Source: JBOCEF01 sp050586345 (GTDB taxonomy: Bacteria; Pseudomonadota; Alphaproteobacteria; Rhodobacterales; Rhodobacteraceae). Taken from it: a DNA stretch of 64,000 bases. Location of the stretch: the NCBI RefSeq assembly GCF_050586345.1, contig NZ_JBOCEF010000022.1:1-64000 (forward strand), in the 5' to 3' direction. Shown here one piece after another: positions 43,046 to 50,224 of the stretch (the stretch's first letter is position 1; each line of letters starts with the position of its first letter). A program made the translations under genes and the position numbers. Below the pieces are notes generated by a model, which was given only the letters and a program-made list of their open reading frames with translations, ran no database searches and had not been told where the DNA came from.

Positions 43046-43151
43046 ATGCAAGGGGTAAATGCGCGGCGGGGGAAATCGCCGGGCGCCGCGGGAGTCGCCG
43101 GGCGGCCCCGGCGCGCGGGGATTCGGGCGGTGCGGGCCGGTGAATATATTC

Positions 43152-43164
43152 ATGCTTAAAGCAT
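43152..43164. promoter_or_regulatory. Palindrome over the stop of the araC-like gene
   Basis: ATGCTT-A-AAGCAT is a perfect 13-bp palindrome covering the last codons and stop of the AraC gene. It also lies in the gap before livH. It shares TGCTT and TTAAA with the operator-like sites but not their spacing. Confidence 0.4.
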
Positions 43165-44160
43165 ATAGCCGCAGGAAGACCCGGCCGCGCGGGCGCGCAG
43201 CGTCTCCGACGGGGCCTGGCCGAACTTGCGCCGGTAATCGGCGGCGAACAGGCCCGCGTGGTTGAACCCCCAGTCGAGCGCCAGCGCGGTCAGCCCGTTG
43301 GGCTTGCAGCGCCCCGAGACGATCTCGCGGTGGACCCGCTCGAGCCGCATCTCCTTGAACACCGCCAGCGGCGTGGCCCCGCGGCGGGCGCGGAACAGCC
43401 GGTGCAGGCTGCGCAGGCTCACCCCCGCCGCCGCGGCGATCTCGGCCGGGGTGACGGGCTGGTCGAGATGCGCGCGCATGAACCGCTCGGCCCGGTCCAG
43501 CGGCCCGCCATCGCCCGCCGCCACAACGGACGCGGCAGGCTCGGGCGCCGCCGAATGGTCCAGCGCCCCGCCCACGGCGGCGATCAGCGCCTGCTCCAGC
43601 CCCTCGGCCAGCGCATCGGCGCCGTGATCGAGCGGCTGCGCCTCGATCTCGGCCAGCAGGAAGCGCGACAGCCGCAGCAGCCGCGCGCCCGCGGGACTCT
43701 CCAGCGACACGCGCCGCCGCCCGCCGCGCGCGCGGGCCATGCCGGACCCGCCCAGGGCCTCGAGCTGCTCGGGCGCGAGATCGACGATCAGCATCCTTGT
43801 GGCGGCGTGGAAATCCAGTTCCAGCGGCGCCGAGGCGTCGACCAGCTGCGCCGCCGCCCCGGCCTCGTAGCGCTCGCTCTCCTGCCGCGGGGCATGGCTG
43901 TCGAAGGCGCCGTGGATCGGGATCTGCAGCAGCGACAGCGCCCGGTCGGGTTCGACCGTGATCCGCGCCGCGCCGCCGGTGCGCACGGCGGTCAGGCCGA
44001 CGCCGCCGATTCGGTCGTGCAGCACCTCGGTGCGGTAGCGGGCGCCGCGCCGCTCCTGCGCGCGGCAGGGGCGCAGCAGGCCGGACATGGTCGCCTCGAA
44101 ATCGGCCAGCGAGTCGCTGCGCCGCCACAGCGCGGATCGGTCGTCGGTCACGGTTTGCAC
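43156..44160 (-). CDS. AraC-family transcriptional regulator
   Basis: This 334-residue regulator has an N-terminal AraC-binding-like domain and a C-terminal double helix-turn-helix. The latter contains ITPAEIAAAAGVSLRSLHRLF-like and ALALDWGFNHAGLFAADYRR sequences, then FGQAPSETLRAR. A GTG start at 44158-44160 was chosen, because AAGGAG lies eight bases upstream. An ATG at 44179-44181 would add seven residues but has no ribosome site of its own. The gene is divergent from the PhzS-like monooxygenase and cupin genes, which it probably activates. The N-terminal domain is of the type seen in regulators of aromatic dioxygenase or monooxygenase operons. Confidence 0.88.
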   Translation of the reverse strand: MQTVTDDRSALWRRSDSLADFEATMSGLLRPCRAQERRGARYRTEVLHDRIGGVGLTAVRTGGAARITVEPDRALSLLQIPIHGAFDSHAPRQESERYEAGAAAQLVDASAPLELDFHAATRMLIVDLAPEQLEALGGSGMARARGGRRRVSLESPAGARLLRLSRFLLAEIEAQPLDHGADALAEGLEQALIAAVGGALDHSAAPEPAASVVAAGDGGPLDRAERFMRAHLDQPVTPAEIAAAAGVSLRSLHRLFRARRGATPLAVFKEMRLERVHREIVSGRCKPNGLTALALDWGFNHAGLFAADYRRKFGQAPSETLRARAAGSSCGYML

Positions 44161-44168
44161 GGGGGACG

Positions 44169-44174
44169 CTCCTT
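44169..44174 (-). promoter_or_regulatory. Ribosome site deciding the GTG start of the araC-like gene
   Basis: AAGGAG on the minus strand, eight bases before GTG 44158-44160, lies inside the longer ATG-initiated frame. It is the only good Shine-Dalgarno sequence in this stretch, so the GTG is preferred. Confidence 0.65.
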
Positions 44175-44341
44175 GGAACATTTCATATTTAAAGGGTATC
44201 CGCCCCGCAGAATCGGTCAAGCGCATTGACCATAAAACTGCCATACAAGCACGCCCTGCCCGCAAAACAGGCGGCCCTGCGCCGGTCTGATGCTGCTTTG
44301 CACAAAAATGGGCGCGGGGGATGCGGATTTTTCGCGCGCTT

Positions 44342-44369
44342 TGGCGCTGACGCGATTCCGTGGCGCTGA
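44342..44369 (+). promoter_or_regulatory. Direct repeat, possible AraC binding site
   Basis: TGGCGCTGA occurs at 44342-44350 and again at 44361-44369, 19 bp apart, with a partial third copy TGGCGC at 44375. It lies 86 bp upstream of the monooxygenase start. Two half-sites in direct orientation about two helical turns apart are what AraC-type activators bind. Confidence 0.45.
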
Positions 44370-44454
44370 GCCGATGGCGCGGGGGCGCCCCCTCGCGAAC
44401 TCTGGGTCCAACGGCCCCGCCAGGGGCGAGACGATCCAACCAAGGAGGCGCCAG

Positions 44455-45681
44455 ATGAAGGTGCTCATCAACGGGGCGGGCATCGGCGGATTGACCGCCG
44501 CCCTCATGCTCCACGCCCGCGGCATCGAGGTGGAGATCCACGAAGCAGCCCCCGAGCTGCGCGAGCTCGGCGTCGGCATCAACGTGCTGCCCCACGCGAT
44601 CCGCGAGCTGGCGGAACTGGGCCTGCTGCCGGAACTCGACCGCATCGCCATCCGCACGCGCGAGCTGATCTACATGAACCGCCAGGGCCAGGAAATCTGG
44701 CGCGAGCTGCGCGGCGTGGAGCAGGGACAGGACTACCCGCAATTCTCGATCCATCGCGGCTTCATGCACAAGATGCTGGCCGACGCGGTGCGCGCGCGCC
44801 TCGGGGACAAGGCCATCACCCTCTCCTCCCGCGGCATCGGCTTCGAGCAGGACGCGGGCGAAGCCCGCCTGCTGCTGGAAGGCGGCGGCAAGGCCGCGGG
44901 CGACGTGCTGCTGGGCGCCGACGGCATCCACTCGGCGATTCGCCGCCAGATGTTCCCGGACGAGCCGGGCCTCAAGTGGAACGGCGTGATGATGTGGCGC
45001 GGCGCGATCGAGGCCGACCCGCTCGCCGATGGCCGCACCATGATCGTGGCGGGGGGTTTCGAGACCAAGCTGGTCCTCTACCCCATCGCCCCCGGGACCA
45101 CGCCCGGCAAGGTGCTGATGAACTGGGTGGTCTGCCACCGCCCGGGCAAGGAGGGCGATGTCGCCCCGAAGCGCGAGGACTGGAACCGCCGCGGCACGCT
45201 CGAGGAGCTGATGCCGCTGGCCCGCGCCTTCGGCGTCGACGTGATCGACCTGCCCGCGCTGGTGCGCGCCACGCCCGAATTCCTCGAATACCCGATGGCC
45301 GACCGCGACCCGCTGCCCAGCTGGACCGACGGGCGCGTCACGCTGCTCGGCGACGCCGCGCACCCGATGTACCCGGTCGGCTCCAACGGCGCCTCGCAGG
45401 CGATCATCGACGGGCGCGCGCTGGCCGACCTGCTGGCGGCGCAGGACCCGATCCCCGCCCTCGCCGCCTATGACGCGGCCCGCCGCCCGGCCACCGCGCA
45501 GGTGGTGGCGATGAACCGCCAGGGCGGCCCCGAGGGCGTGATCGACGAGGTCGAGCGCCGCGCCCCGGACGGCTTCGCCGATCTCGACGCCGTCATCACC
45601 CAGGAAGAACGCGCCGCCATCGTGCGCGGCTACGCCTCCACCGCCGGTTTCTCGGCCGAACAGACCCGCATGCGCGCCTGA
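44455..45681 (+). CDS. FAD-dependent aromatic monooxygenase (PhzS/salicylate-hydroxylase-like)
   Basis: This 408-residue flavoprotein has the FAD motif GAGIGGLTAA (7-16), the group A pattern LGVGINVLPHAIREL, a DG motif LLGADGIHSAIRR and the GDAAHPMYPVGSNGASQAI ribose-binding motif. Its closest recalled relatives are flavin-dependent oxidoreductases of the PhzS type, which hydroxylate aromatic carboxylates. The start at 44455 has AAGGAGG upstream. The following cupin and Liv binding protein are in the same operon. It may provide ring hydroxylation of a free acid, in parallel to the CoA route at 50225. Confidence 0.88.
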   Translation: MKVLINGAGIGGLTAALMLHARGIEVEIHEAAPELRELGVGINVLPHAIRELAELGLLPELDRIAIRTRELIYMNRQGQEIWRELRGVEQGQDYPQFSIHRGFMHKMLADAVRARLGDKAITLSSRGIGFEQDAGEARLLLEGGGKAAGDVLLGADGIHSAIRRQMFPDEPGLKWNGVMMWRGAIEADPLADGRTMIVAGGFETKLVLYPIAPGTTPGKVLMNWVVCHRPGKEGDVAPKREDWNRRGTLEELMPLARAFGVDVIDLPALVRATPEFLEYPMADRDPLPSWTDGRVTLLGDAAHPMYPVGSNGASQAIIDGRALADLLAAQDPIPALAAYDAARRPATAQVVAMNRQGGPEGVIDEVERRAPDGFADLDAVITQEERAAIVRGYASTAGFSAEQTRMRA

Positions 45682-45705
45682 GCGCGCCCTTCAAGGAGCA
45701 TCCCC

Positions 45706-46140
45706 ATGAAAGCTGAAGTCACCCCCGCCGCCGGTTCCGTCGAAGGCGTCGTCTGGGACGTCCTCGGGCAGACCTACGTGCCGAAATCCCGCTGCGAGTC
45801 CTCGACCTCCTGGCACGCGACCCTGCCCGCGGGCACCTTCGTTCCGCCCCACATCCACCCGGGCCAGGACGAGTTCGTCTACATCCTGACCGGCGAGCTG
45901 GAATACATCCTCGACGGCAAGGAAGGCGTCGCGAAACCCGGCGACATGCTGTGCATGCCCAAGGGCATCCCGCACGGCCTGTTCAACCGCTCGGGCGCCG
46001 AGGTCACGACCCTGTTCTGGGTCTCCCCCTCCGACAAGATCTGGGAGCTGTTCTGCACCCTCGACGGCATGAGCGACCCCGAGGCGGTCGTGAAGGCCTC
46101 GGCCGAGTGCAACGTGGACTTCCTGCCCCCCGCCGAGTGA
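45706..46140 (+). CDS. Single-domain cupin, paralogue of the cupin in the fusion protein
   Basis: This 144-residue cupin has motif 1 PPHIHPGQDEFVYILTGE (His49, His51, Glu56) and motif 2 GIPHGLFNRSG (His90), so all four usual metal ligands are present. About 75 of 133 aligned positions match the C-terminal domain of the protein at 33911-35149 (hand count). It follows the PhzS-like monooxygenase by 24 bp, so the same type of cupin is associated with two different monooxygenases in this window. A dioxygenase or isomerase role on the hydroxylated product is inferred; no catalytic assignment is certain. Confidence 0.9.
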   Translation: MKAEVTPAAGSVEGVVWDVLGQTYVPKSRCESSTSWHATLPAGTFVPPHIHPGQDEFVYILTGELEYILDGKEGVAKPGDMLCMPKGIPHGLFNRSGAEVTTLFWVSPSDKIWELFCTLDGMSDPEAVVKASAECNVDFLPPAE

Positions 46141-46147
46141 CGGCCCC

Positions 46148-46172
46148 GCGCCGCCCCGGCCCGGGGCGGCGC
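46148..46172 (+). other. Intercistronic hairpin before livK
   Basis: A 10-bp perfect stem GCGCCGCCCC / GGGGCGGCGC encloses a 5-base loop with no T tract. It lies between the cupin stop and the livK start. Such hairpins often protect the binding-protein end of an mRNA and permit higher expression. Confidence 0.6.
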
Positions 46173-46201
46173 ATCCCCCTGATTTTCCAAGGAGAACGCC
46201 C

Positions 46202-47377
46202 GTGACCAAAGCCCTCAAATCCGCCGTCGCCGCCCTCGCCCTCTCCGCCGCGGGGGCTCTGCCCGCCCATGCGCTGTCCGAGGACGGCAAGGTCCGCGTC
46301 GGCCTGCTCTACACCCTCTCCGGCCCCGCCGCGATCCTCGGCGAGCAGTCCCGCGACGGGTTCCTGCTGGCCCTCGAGAAACTCGGCGGCACGCTCGGCG
46401 GGCTCGAGGTCGAGCTGCACGTGATCGATGACGAGCAGAAGCCCGACCTCGCCGTCTCCCGCGCGCGCGAGCTGGTCGAAAGCGACAAGGTGGACTTCGT
46501 CGTCGGCCCGATCTTCTCCAACGTGCTCTACGCCATCCTGCCGAGCGTGACCGAGAGCGCGTTCCTCATCTCCACCAATGCCGGCACGTCCCTCCTGGCG
46601 GGCGCGGAGTGCAACGAGAACCTCTTCGTCACCTCCTACCAGAACGACCAGATCCACCAGGTTTCCGGCGAATACGCGCAGGAGCAGGGCTACCCCACCG
46701 CCTACCTGATCACGCCGAACTACCAGGCGGGCAAGGACGCGATGGCGGGCTTCAAGCGGTCCTTCAAGGGCGAGATCCTGGGCGAGACGCTGGTGCCGCT
46801 GGGGCAGCTCGACTACTCGGGCGAGCTTGCGCAGATCGCCGCCGCCCAGCCCGCCGCGATCTACGCCTTCATGCCCGGCGGCATGGGCGTGAACTTCGTC
46901 AAGCAGTTCAAGATGTCCGGCCTCGACTACATCCCGTTCCTGTCGGCCTTCACGGTGGACGAGTCGACCCTGCCCGCGCAGAAGGACGCCGCGCTCGGCA
47001 TGTTCTCGGGCGCCAACTGGGCCCCGGATCTCGACACGCCGCAGAACGTCGAATTTACCAAGGAATATGTCCAGAAATACGACCGCGTGCCCGCCTCCTT
47101 CGCCTTCCAGGCCTATGACGCGGCGCTGCTGATCGACAGCGCGATCAAGGGGGTCGAGGGCGACCTGTCGGACATGGACAAGGTGCGCGACGCGCTCGAG
47201 GCCGCCGACTTCACCTCGCTGCGCGGGGACTTCAAGTTCTCCTCGAACCACTTCCCGGTGCAGGACTTCTACCTGACCACGGTGGTGGAGCGCGAAGACG
47301 GCAAGTACGCGACCTCGATCGTCAAGACCATCTTCGACGACTACGTCGATCCCTACGTCGCCGACTGCAAGATGTAA
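46202..47377 (+). CDS. livK: Liv-type substrate-binding protein
   Basis: This 391-residue periplasmic binding protein has a signal peptide (1-24, hydrophobic core ending ALPAHA). The type I fold is shown by VRVGLLYTLSGPAAILGEQSRDG at the start and VDFVVGPIFSNV for the ligand-binding Ser/Thr region. Start is GTG at 46202 with AAGGAGAA upstream. It belongs with livFGMH at 39590-42953, although it is transcribed from the other strand behind the monooxygenase and cupin. Binding proteins of this subgroup bind aromatic acids such as benzoate derivatives; here the ligand is probably anthranilate or a related acid. Confidence 0.9.
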   Translation: MTKALKSAVAALALSAAGALPAHALSEDGKVRVGLLYTLSGPAAILGEQSRDGFLLALEKLGGTLGGLEVELHVIDDEQKPDLAVSRARELVESDKVDFVVGPIFSNVLYAILPSVTESAFLISTNAGTSLLAGAECNENLFVTSYQNDQIHQVSGEYAQEQGYPTAYLITPNYQAGKDAMAGFKRSFKGEILGETLVPLGQLDYSGELAQIAAAQPAAIYAFMPGGMGVNFVKQFKMSGLDYIPFLSAFTVDESTLPAQKDAALGMFSGANWAPDLDTPQNVEFTKEYVQKYDRVPASFAFQAYDAALLIDSAIKGVEGDLSDMDKVRDALEAADFTSLRGDFKFSSNHFPVQDFYLTTVVEREDGKYATSIVKTIFDDYVDPYVADCKM

Positions 47378-47385
47378 GCCCCGGC

Positions 47386-47413
47386 GCGGGCGCCTCGTCC
47401 GGGAGGCGCCCGC
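47386..47413 (+). other. Hairpin after livK
   Basis: GCGGGCGCCTC (47386-47396) and GAGGCGCCCGC (47403-47413) form a perfect 11-bp stem right after the livK stop. The lack of a T tract makes it an mRNA-stabilising or weak terminating structure. Confidence 0.55.
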
Positions 47414-47563
47414 CAGGACCGGCGGGGCGCGGAGTTCAGGCCGCGCCTCCCTCGCGTTGCGTGTTGCGGCGCAGCAGCCCGCCCCCCCGTCGCTCCGGGG
47501 GCGGAGCGCTGCGCCGCGCGTATCCCCCTAGGCGCGTTGCGTCCTATTATTTTATGTTTGAAA

Positions 47564-47579
47564 TTTAGAACTTTGAAGC
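47564..47579. promoter_or_regulatory. Operator-like site E upstream of the cupin-SDR pair
   Basis: TTTAGAACTTTGAAGC, read on the minus strand as GCTTCAAAGTTCTAAA, resembles the TGCTTYAAGYYTAAA sites with one extra central base. It is in an A/T-rich patch 74 bp upstream of the cupin start. GAAGCTTACCC (47575-47585), also found at 31724-31734, overlaps it. Confidence 0.45.
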
Positions 47580-47652
47580 TTACCCAAGTGGGACCGCCGC
47601 ACCGCGCGGCCCGCGACACAGCCCCGCCCGACACAACCCAGGAGGAGACCCC

Positions 47653-48102
47653 ATGACCGACGCCGCCGCCCCCGACGCCCCCGCCCGCGCCGTCCCCGTC
47701 GTCACCCGCGCGACCGACCTGTCCGACCAGACCAACCAGTCCGGCGACTGCGTGCGCCGCTCGGGCGTCAGCCCCCAGCACACGCCCGCCACCAAGATCT
47801 GGTTTGGCCGCGTGAGCAACGAGCCCGGCCACCGCTCGCCCCCCCATCACCACGAGCATTGCGAGACCGGGGGCTATGTCCTCTCCGGCCATGGCCGCAT
47901 CTATTTCGGCGATGATTACAAGGAGTTCGTGGACCTCTACGAGGGCGACTTCGTGTTCGTCCCCCCCTTCATGCCGCATGTCGAGGTGAACATGAGCACC
48001 GAGAACGAGCTCGTCTGGCTCACCTGCCGCACACCGGACAACCTGGTGACCAACCTGCCCGACGTGCCGGACAGCGCCCTCGAAGGGTTCCGCGCGAAAT
48101 GA
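47653..48102 (+). CDS. Cupin-domain protein of the aromatic cluster
   Basis: This 149-residue single-domain cupin has the His-rich motif 1 SPPHHHEHCETGGYVLSGHG and motif 2 with MPHVEVN. The fold is clear but it is a different subgroup from the cupin at 45706. The ATG at 47653 follows AGGAGG. The SDR gene begins inside its stop (ATGA at 48099-48102), so the two proteins probably act on the same intermediate. The metal and reaction are unknown. Confidence 0.86.
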   Translation: MTDAAAPDAPARAVPVVTRATDLSDQTNQSGDCVRRSGVSPQHTPATKIWFGRVSNEPGHRSPPHHHEHCETGGYVLSGHGRIYFGDDYKEFVDLYEGDFVFVPPFMPHVEVNMSTENELVWLTCRTPDNLVTNLPDVPDSALEGFRAK

Positions 48103-48875
48103 GCGCGCTGGCGGGACGCACCGCCCTGGTCACCGGCGCCGGCCGGGGCCAGGGGGCGGTCGAGGCCGAGACCCTGGCGCGCGCCGGGGCCGCGGTCTGG
48201 CTCTGCGACGTGCTGGTGGAGGAGGGCGAGGCGAAGGCCGAGGCCCTGCGGGCCGAGGGGCTGGACGCGACCTTCCTCAAGCTCGACGTCACCTCGGACG
48301 CCGAGTGGCAGGCCGCGCTGACCGCCGCCGCCGCCGCCACTGGGCGCGTGGACGTGCTGGTCAACAATGCCGGGATCATCAGCCGCAAGATCATCGCGGA
48401 CATGACCCCCGAGGACTGGCGCAAGGTGCTGGACGTCAACCTCACCGGCGCCTTCCTCGGCGTGCGCCGCGCGGCGCCGATGATGGCGGCTTCGGGCGGC
48501 GGGTCGATCGTCAACATCGCCTCGAACAGCGCCTTCTCGGGCCATTACGACGCCGCCTATACCGCGTCGAAATGGGGGCTGCGGGGCCTGACCCGCTCGG
48601 CGGCGATGGAGTTCGCGCGCAGCGGCGTGCGGGTCAATTCCGTCTGCCCCGGGCTGATCGAGACCGAGCTCAACCGCGGCTCGCCGCACCTCAAGCCGAT
48701 GATCGAGATGACGCCGATGGGCCGCTCCGGCGGGGCCGAGGAGGTGGCGCAGCTGGTGCTGTTCCTCGCCTCGGACGCATCCAGCTTCATCACCGGCGAG
48801 GATTTCGTCATCGACGGCGGCTTCACCGCCGGCGCCGCCTATCGGCGGGTGGCGCAGGAAACCGGGCTGCTCTGA
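48099..48875 (+). CDS. Short-chain dehydrogenase coupled to a cupin gene
   Basis: This 258-residue classical SDR has TGAGRGQG cofactor motif, VNNAGII, catalytic Ser in NIASNS and Tyr/Lys in YTASKWG. The unusual Q in place of the common I in the glycine motif is within family variation. It overlaps the cupin gene and ends before a strong bidirectional terminator at 48894. It likely reduces or oxidises a ring-derived alcohol/ketone. Confidence 0.89.
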   Translation: MSALAGRTALVTGAGRGQGAVEAETLARAGAAVWLCDVLVEEGEAKAEALRAEGLDATFLKLDVTSDAEWQAALTAAAAATGRVDVLVNNAGIISRKIIADMTPEDWRKVLDVNLTGAFLGVRRAAPMMAASGGGSIVNIASNSAFSGHYDAAYTASKWGLRGLTRSAAMEFARSGVRVNSVCPGLIETELNRGSPHLKPMIEMTPMGRSGGAEEVAQLVLFLASDASSFITGEDFVIDGGFTAGAAYRRVAQETGLL

Positions 48876-48893
48876 CCGCCCCGAGCCCAAGCG

Positions 48894-48926
48894 AAAAGGG
48901 CGGCCCCGCGCGGGGCCGCCCTTTTT
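48894..48926. terminator. Bidirectional terminator between the SDR and marR-like genes
   Basis: A 14-bp perfect stem (48895-48908 with 48911-48924) is flanked by A's on the left and T's on the right. It can end both the rightward SDR transcript and the leftward MarR transcript. Confidence 0.9.
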
Positions 48927-48949
48927 CCGTTCCGCAAGGCGGTGGGACC

Positions 48950-49450
48950 TCAGCCCTGCGCCTTGTGCCGCAGGTCGAGCATGATCGAGATCGCCCGCGC
49001 CACGTCCCCTTCCGGGACGTTCTCGAACAGCCCGTCGATCCAGGACAGGTGCGCCGCGGCCATGTCATCCATCAGCGCCGCGCCCTTGGGGGTGATCTTG
49101 ATCAGGAAGGCCCGCCGGTCGGTCGCCACCGGGTTGCGCTCGGCCAGGCCCTCCCGGGTCAGCCGGTCCACGATGCCGGTCACGTTGCCGTTCGACACCA
49201 TCAGCTGCTGCGACAGGTCGCCCATCTTCAGCCCCTCGGGGGCCGCATGAAGCGCGGCGAGCACGTCAAAGCGCGGCAGGGTCATGTCGTAATTGGCCCG
49301 CAGCCGCTCGCGCAGGTCGTTCTCGACATAACGCACGGCCTTGAGCATCTGCAGCCAGAGCCGCAGCCGCTGGCGGGCGAGGGCGAGGTCTTCGGGACCG
49401 CGCGCGATCGGCTCGGCGGCGGCGGGCGCGGCGTCGGGCTGGGGGCTCAT
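48950..49450 (-). CDS. MarR-family regulator of the aromatic cluster
   Basis: This 166-residue winged-helix protein has PEGLKMGDLSQQLMVSNGNV as recognition region, GIVDRLTREGLAERNPVATDRRAFLIKITPKG as wing (with the family's D-R-R) and C-terminal dimer helices. The ATG at 49448-49450 is preferred; the longer frame to 49558 adds a Ser/Arg-rich tail with no ribosome site. MarR proteins of the BadR type bind aromatic acyl-CoA esters and control benzoate or anthranilate-CoA pathways. It is the natural candidate to bind the repeated A/T-rich sites of this region. A weaker site-like sequence (CCTGAACCA, 49534-49542) lies in front of it. Confidence 0.88.
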   Translation of the reverse strand: MSPQPDAAPAAAEPIARGPEDLALARQRLRLWLQMLKAVRYVENDLRERLRANYDMTLPRFDVLAALHAAPEGLKMGDLSQQLMVSNGNVTGIVDRLTREGLAERNPVATDRRAFLIKITPKGAALMDDMAAAHLSWIDGLFENVPEGDVARAISIMLDLRHKAQG

Positions 49451-49554
49451 GGACGATCTCGCTCGTGTCTCAGCTGCGGACGAAGCGGGGGAACGCCCCC
49501 CGCGACCGTTATTCGACGTATCAAATTTCCCCGCCTGAACCAAAGCGGATTTCG

Positions 49555-49992
49555 TCACGCCGCCGGTTCCGCCGCAGCCTCGGCCGCCGGTTCCATCAGC
49601 GCCTCGAGCCCCGCGCGGCAGTCATCCGGCCAGGGATGCGACTTGTGATCGACGGTCGAGGTCATCACGATCCGCTGCTCGATGGTCCAGATCACGTCCT
49701 CGCCGACCTTCACCACCGTCCACAGGTCCAGCGACGCGCGCCCCACCTTCTTCGGCGTCACCGTGAAGGTCAGGATGTCGCCATAGACCGCCGGTTTCTT
49801 GAACTCGATATGCATGGTGACCGAGGGCAGCCCGAGGCGGCGCACCTCCATCAGCTCCTTCCATTCCACGCCGAAGGACTGGAACATCTCCTCGTTCACG
49901 TCGACCAGCATCGACAGGTAGGCGGGGTGATAGGCGATGCCGGTCAGGTCGCAATCGCCGAAGCGCATCCGCTTGGAGGTGGTGAAGGGCAT
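49555..49992 (-). CDS. 4-hydroxybenzoyl-CoA-thioesterase-like hotdog protein
   Basis: This 145-residue hotdog thioesterase has RMRFGDCDLTGIAYHPAYL, with the catalytic Asp region of the 4HBT family, then FKKPAVYGD and VGRASLDLWTVV. Start ATG at 49990-49992 follows AAGGACGAGG. It is divergent from the 2-aminobenzoyl-CoA monooxygenase/reductase gene, with operator-like sites F and G between. It could release CoA from a stalled or end product of the pathway. Confidence 0.88.
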   Translation of the reverse strand: MPFTTSKRMRFGDCDLTGIAYHPAYLSMLVDVNEEMFQSFGVEWKELMEVRRLGLPSVTMHIEFKKPAVYGDILTFTVTPKKVGRASLDLWTVVKVGEDVIWTIEQRIVMTSTVDHKSHPWPDDCRAGLEALMEPAAEAAAEPAA

Positions 49993-50032
49993 GTCGGCCT
50001 CGTCCTTGTGATGGGGCGGCCCCGGGGCCGCG

Positions 50033-50054
50033 TTTTGCTTTAAGCCTAAACTTT
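50033..50054. promoter_or_regulatory. Operator-like site F (thioesterase side)
   Basis: The core TGCTTTAAGCCTAAA (50036-50050) is flanked by TT and CTTT, 41 bp upstream of the thioesterase start. It mirrors site G in the same divergent region. Confidence 0.68.
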
Positions 50055-50130
50055 CATGCGCCGCGCCCCCGGTCAAGCCTTGCGGCGCGGCGCGACCCCC
50101 TGCCCCGCCGGAATCCGCCGCGGGATTTAT

Positions 50131-50145
50131 TTTAGGCTTGAAGCA
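50131..50145. promoter_or_regulatory. Operator-like site G (monooxygenase/reductase side)
   Basis: TTTAGGCTTGAAGCA is, on the minus strand, TGCTTCAAGCCTAAA, with one mismatch to site F. It lies 80 bp upstream of the monooxygenase/reductase start and is surrounded by A/T bases in GC-rich DNA. F and G face each other across the divergent promoter. Confidence 0.7.
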
Positions 50146-50224
50146 AATCGGGCCGCCTGCTAGCACTGACTCATGCCAGACGAAGGGCCGCCTCCCCCGG
50201 CCCGACACCAGGAGAAGCCGCGCC

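Noticed and set aside
41142..43058. 638-codon plus-strand frame across livM and livH
   Set aside because: It is antisense to two complete permease genes, and the translation is a His/Arg/Gly/Asp-rich shadow typical of the reverse frame of membrane-protein genes.
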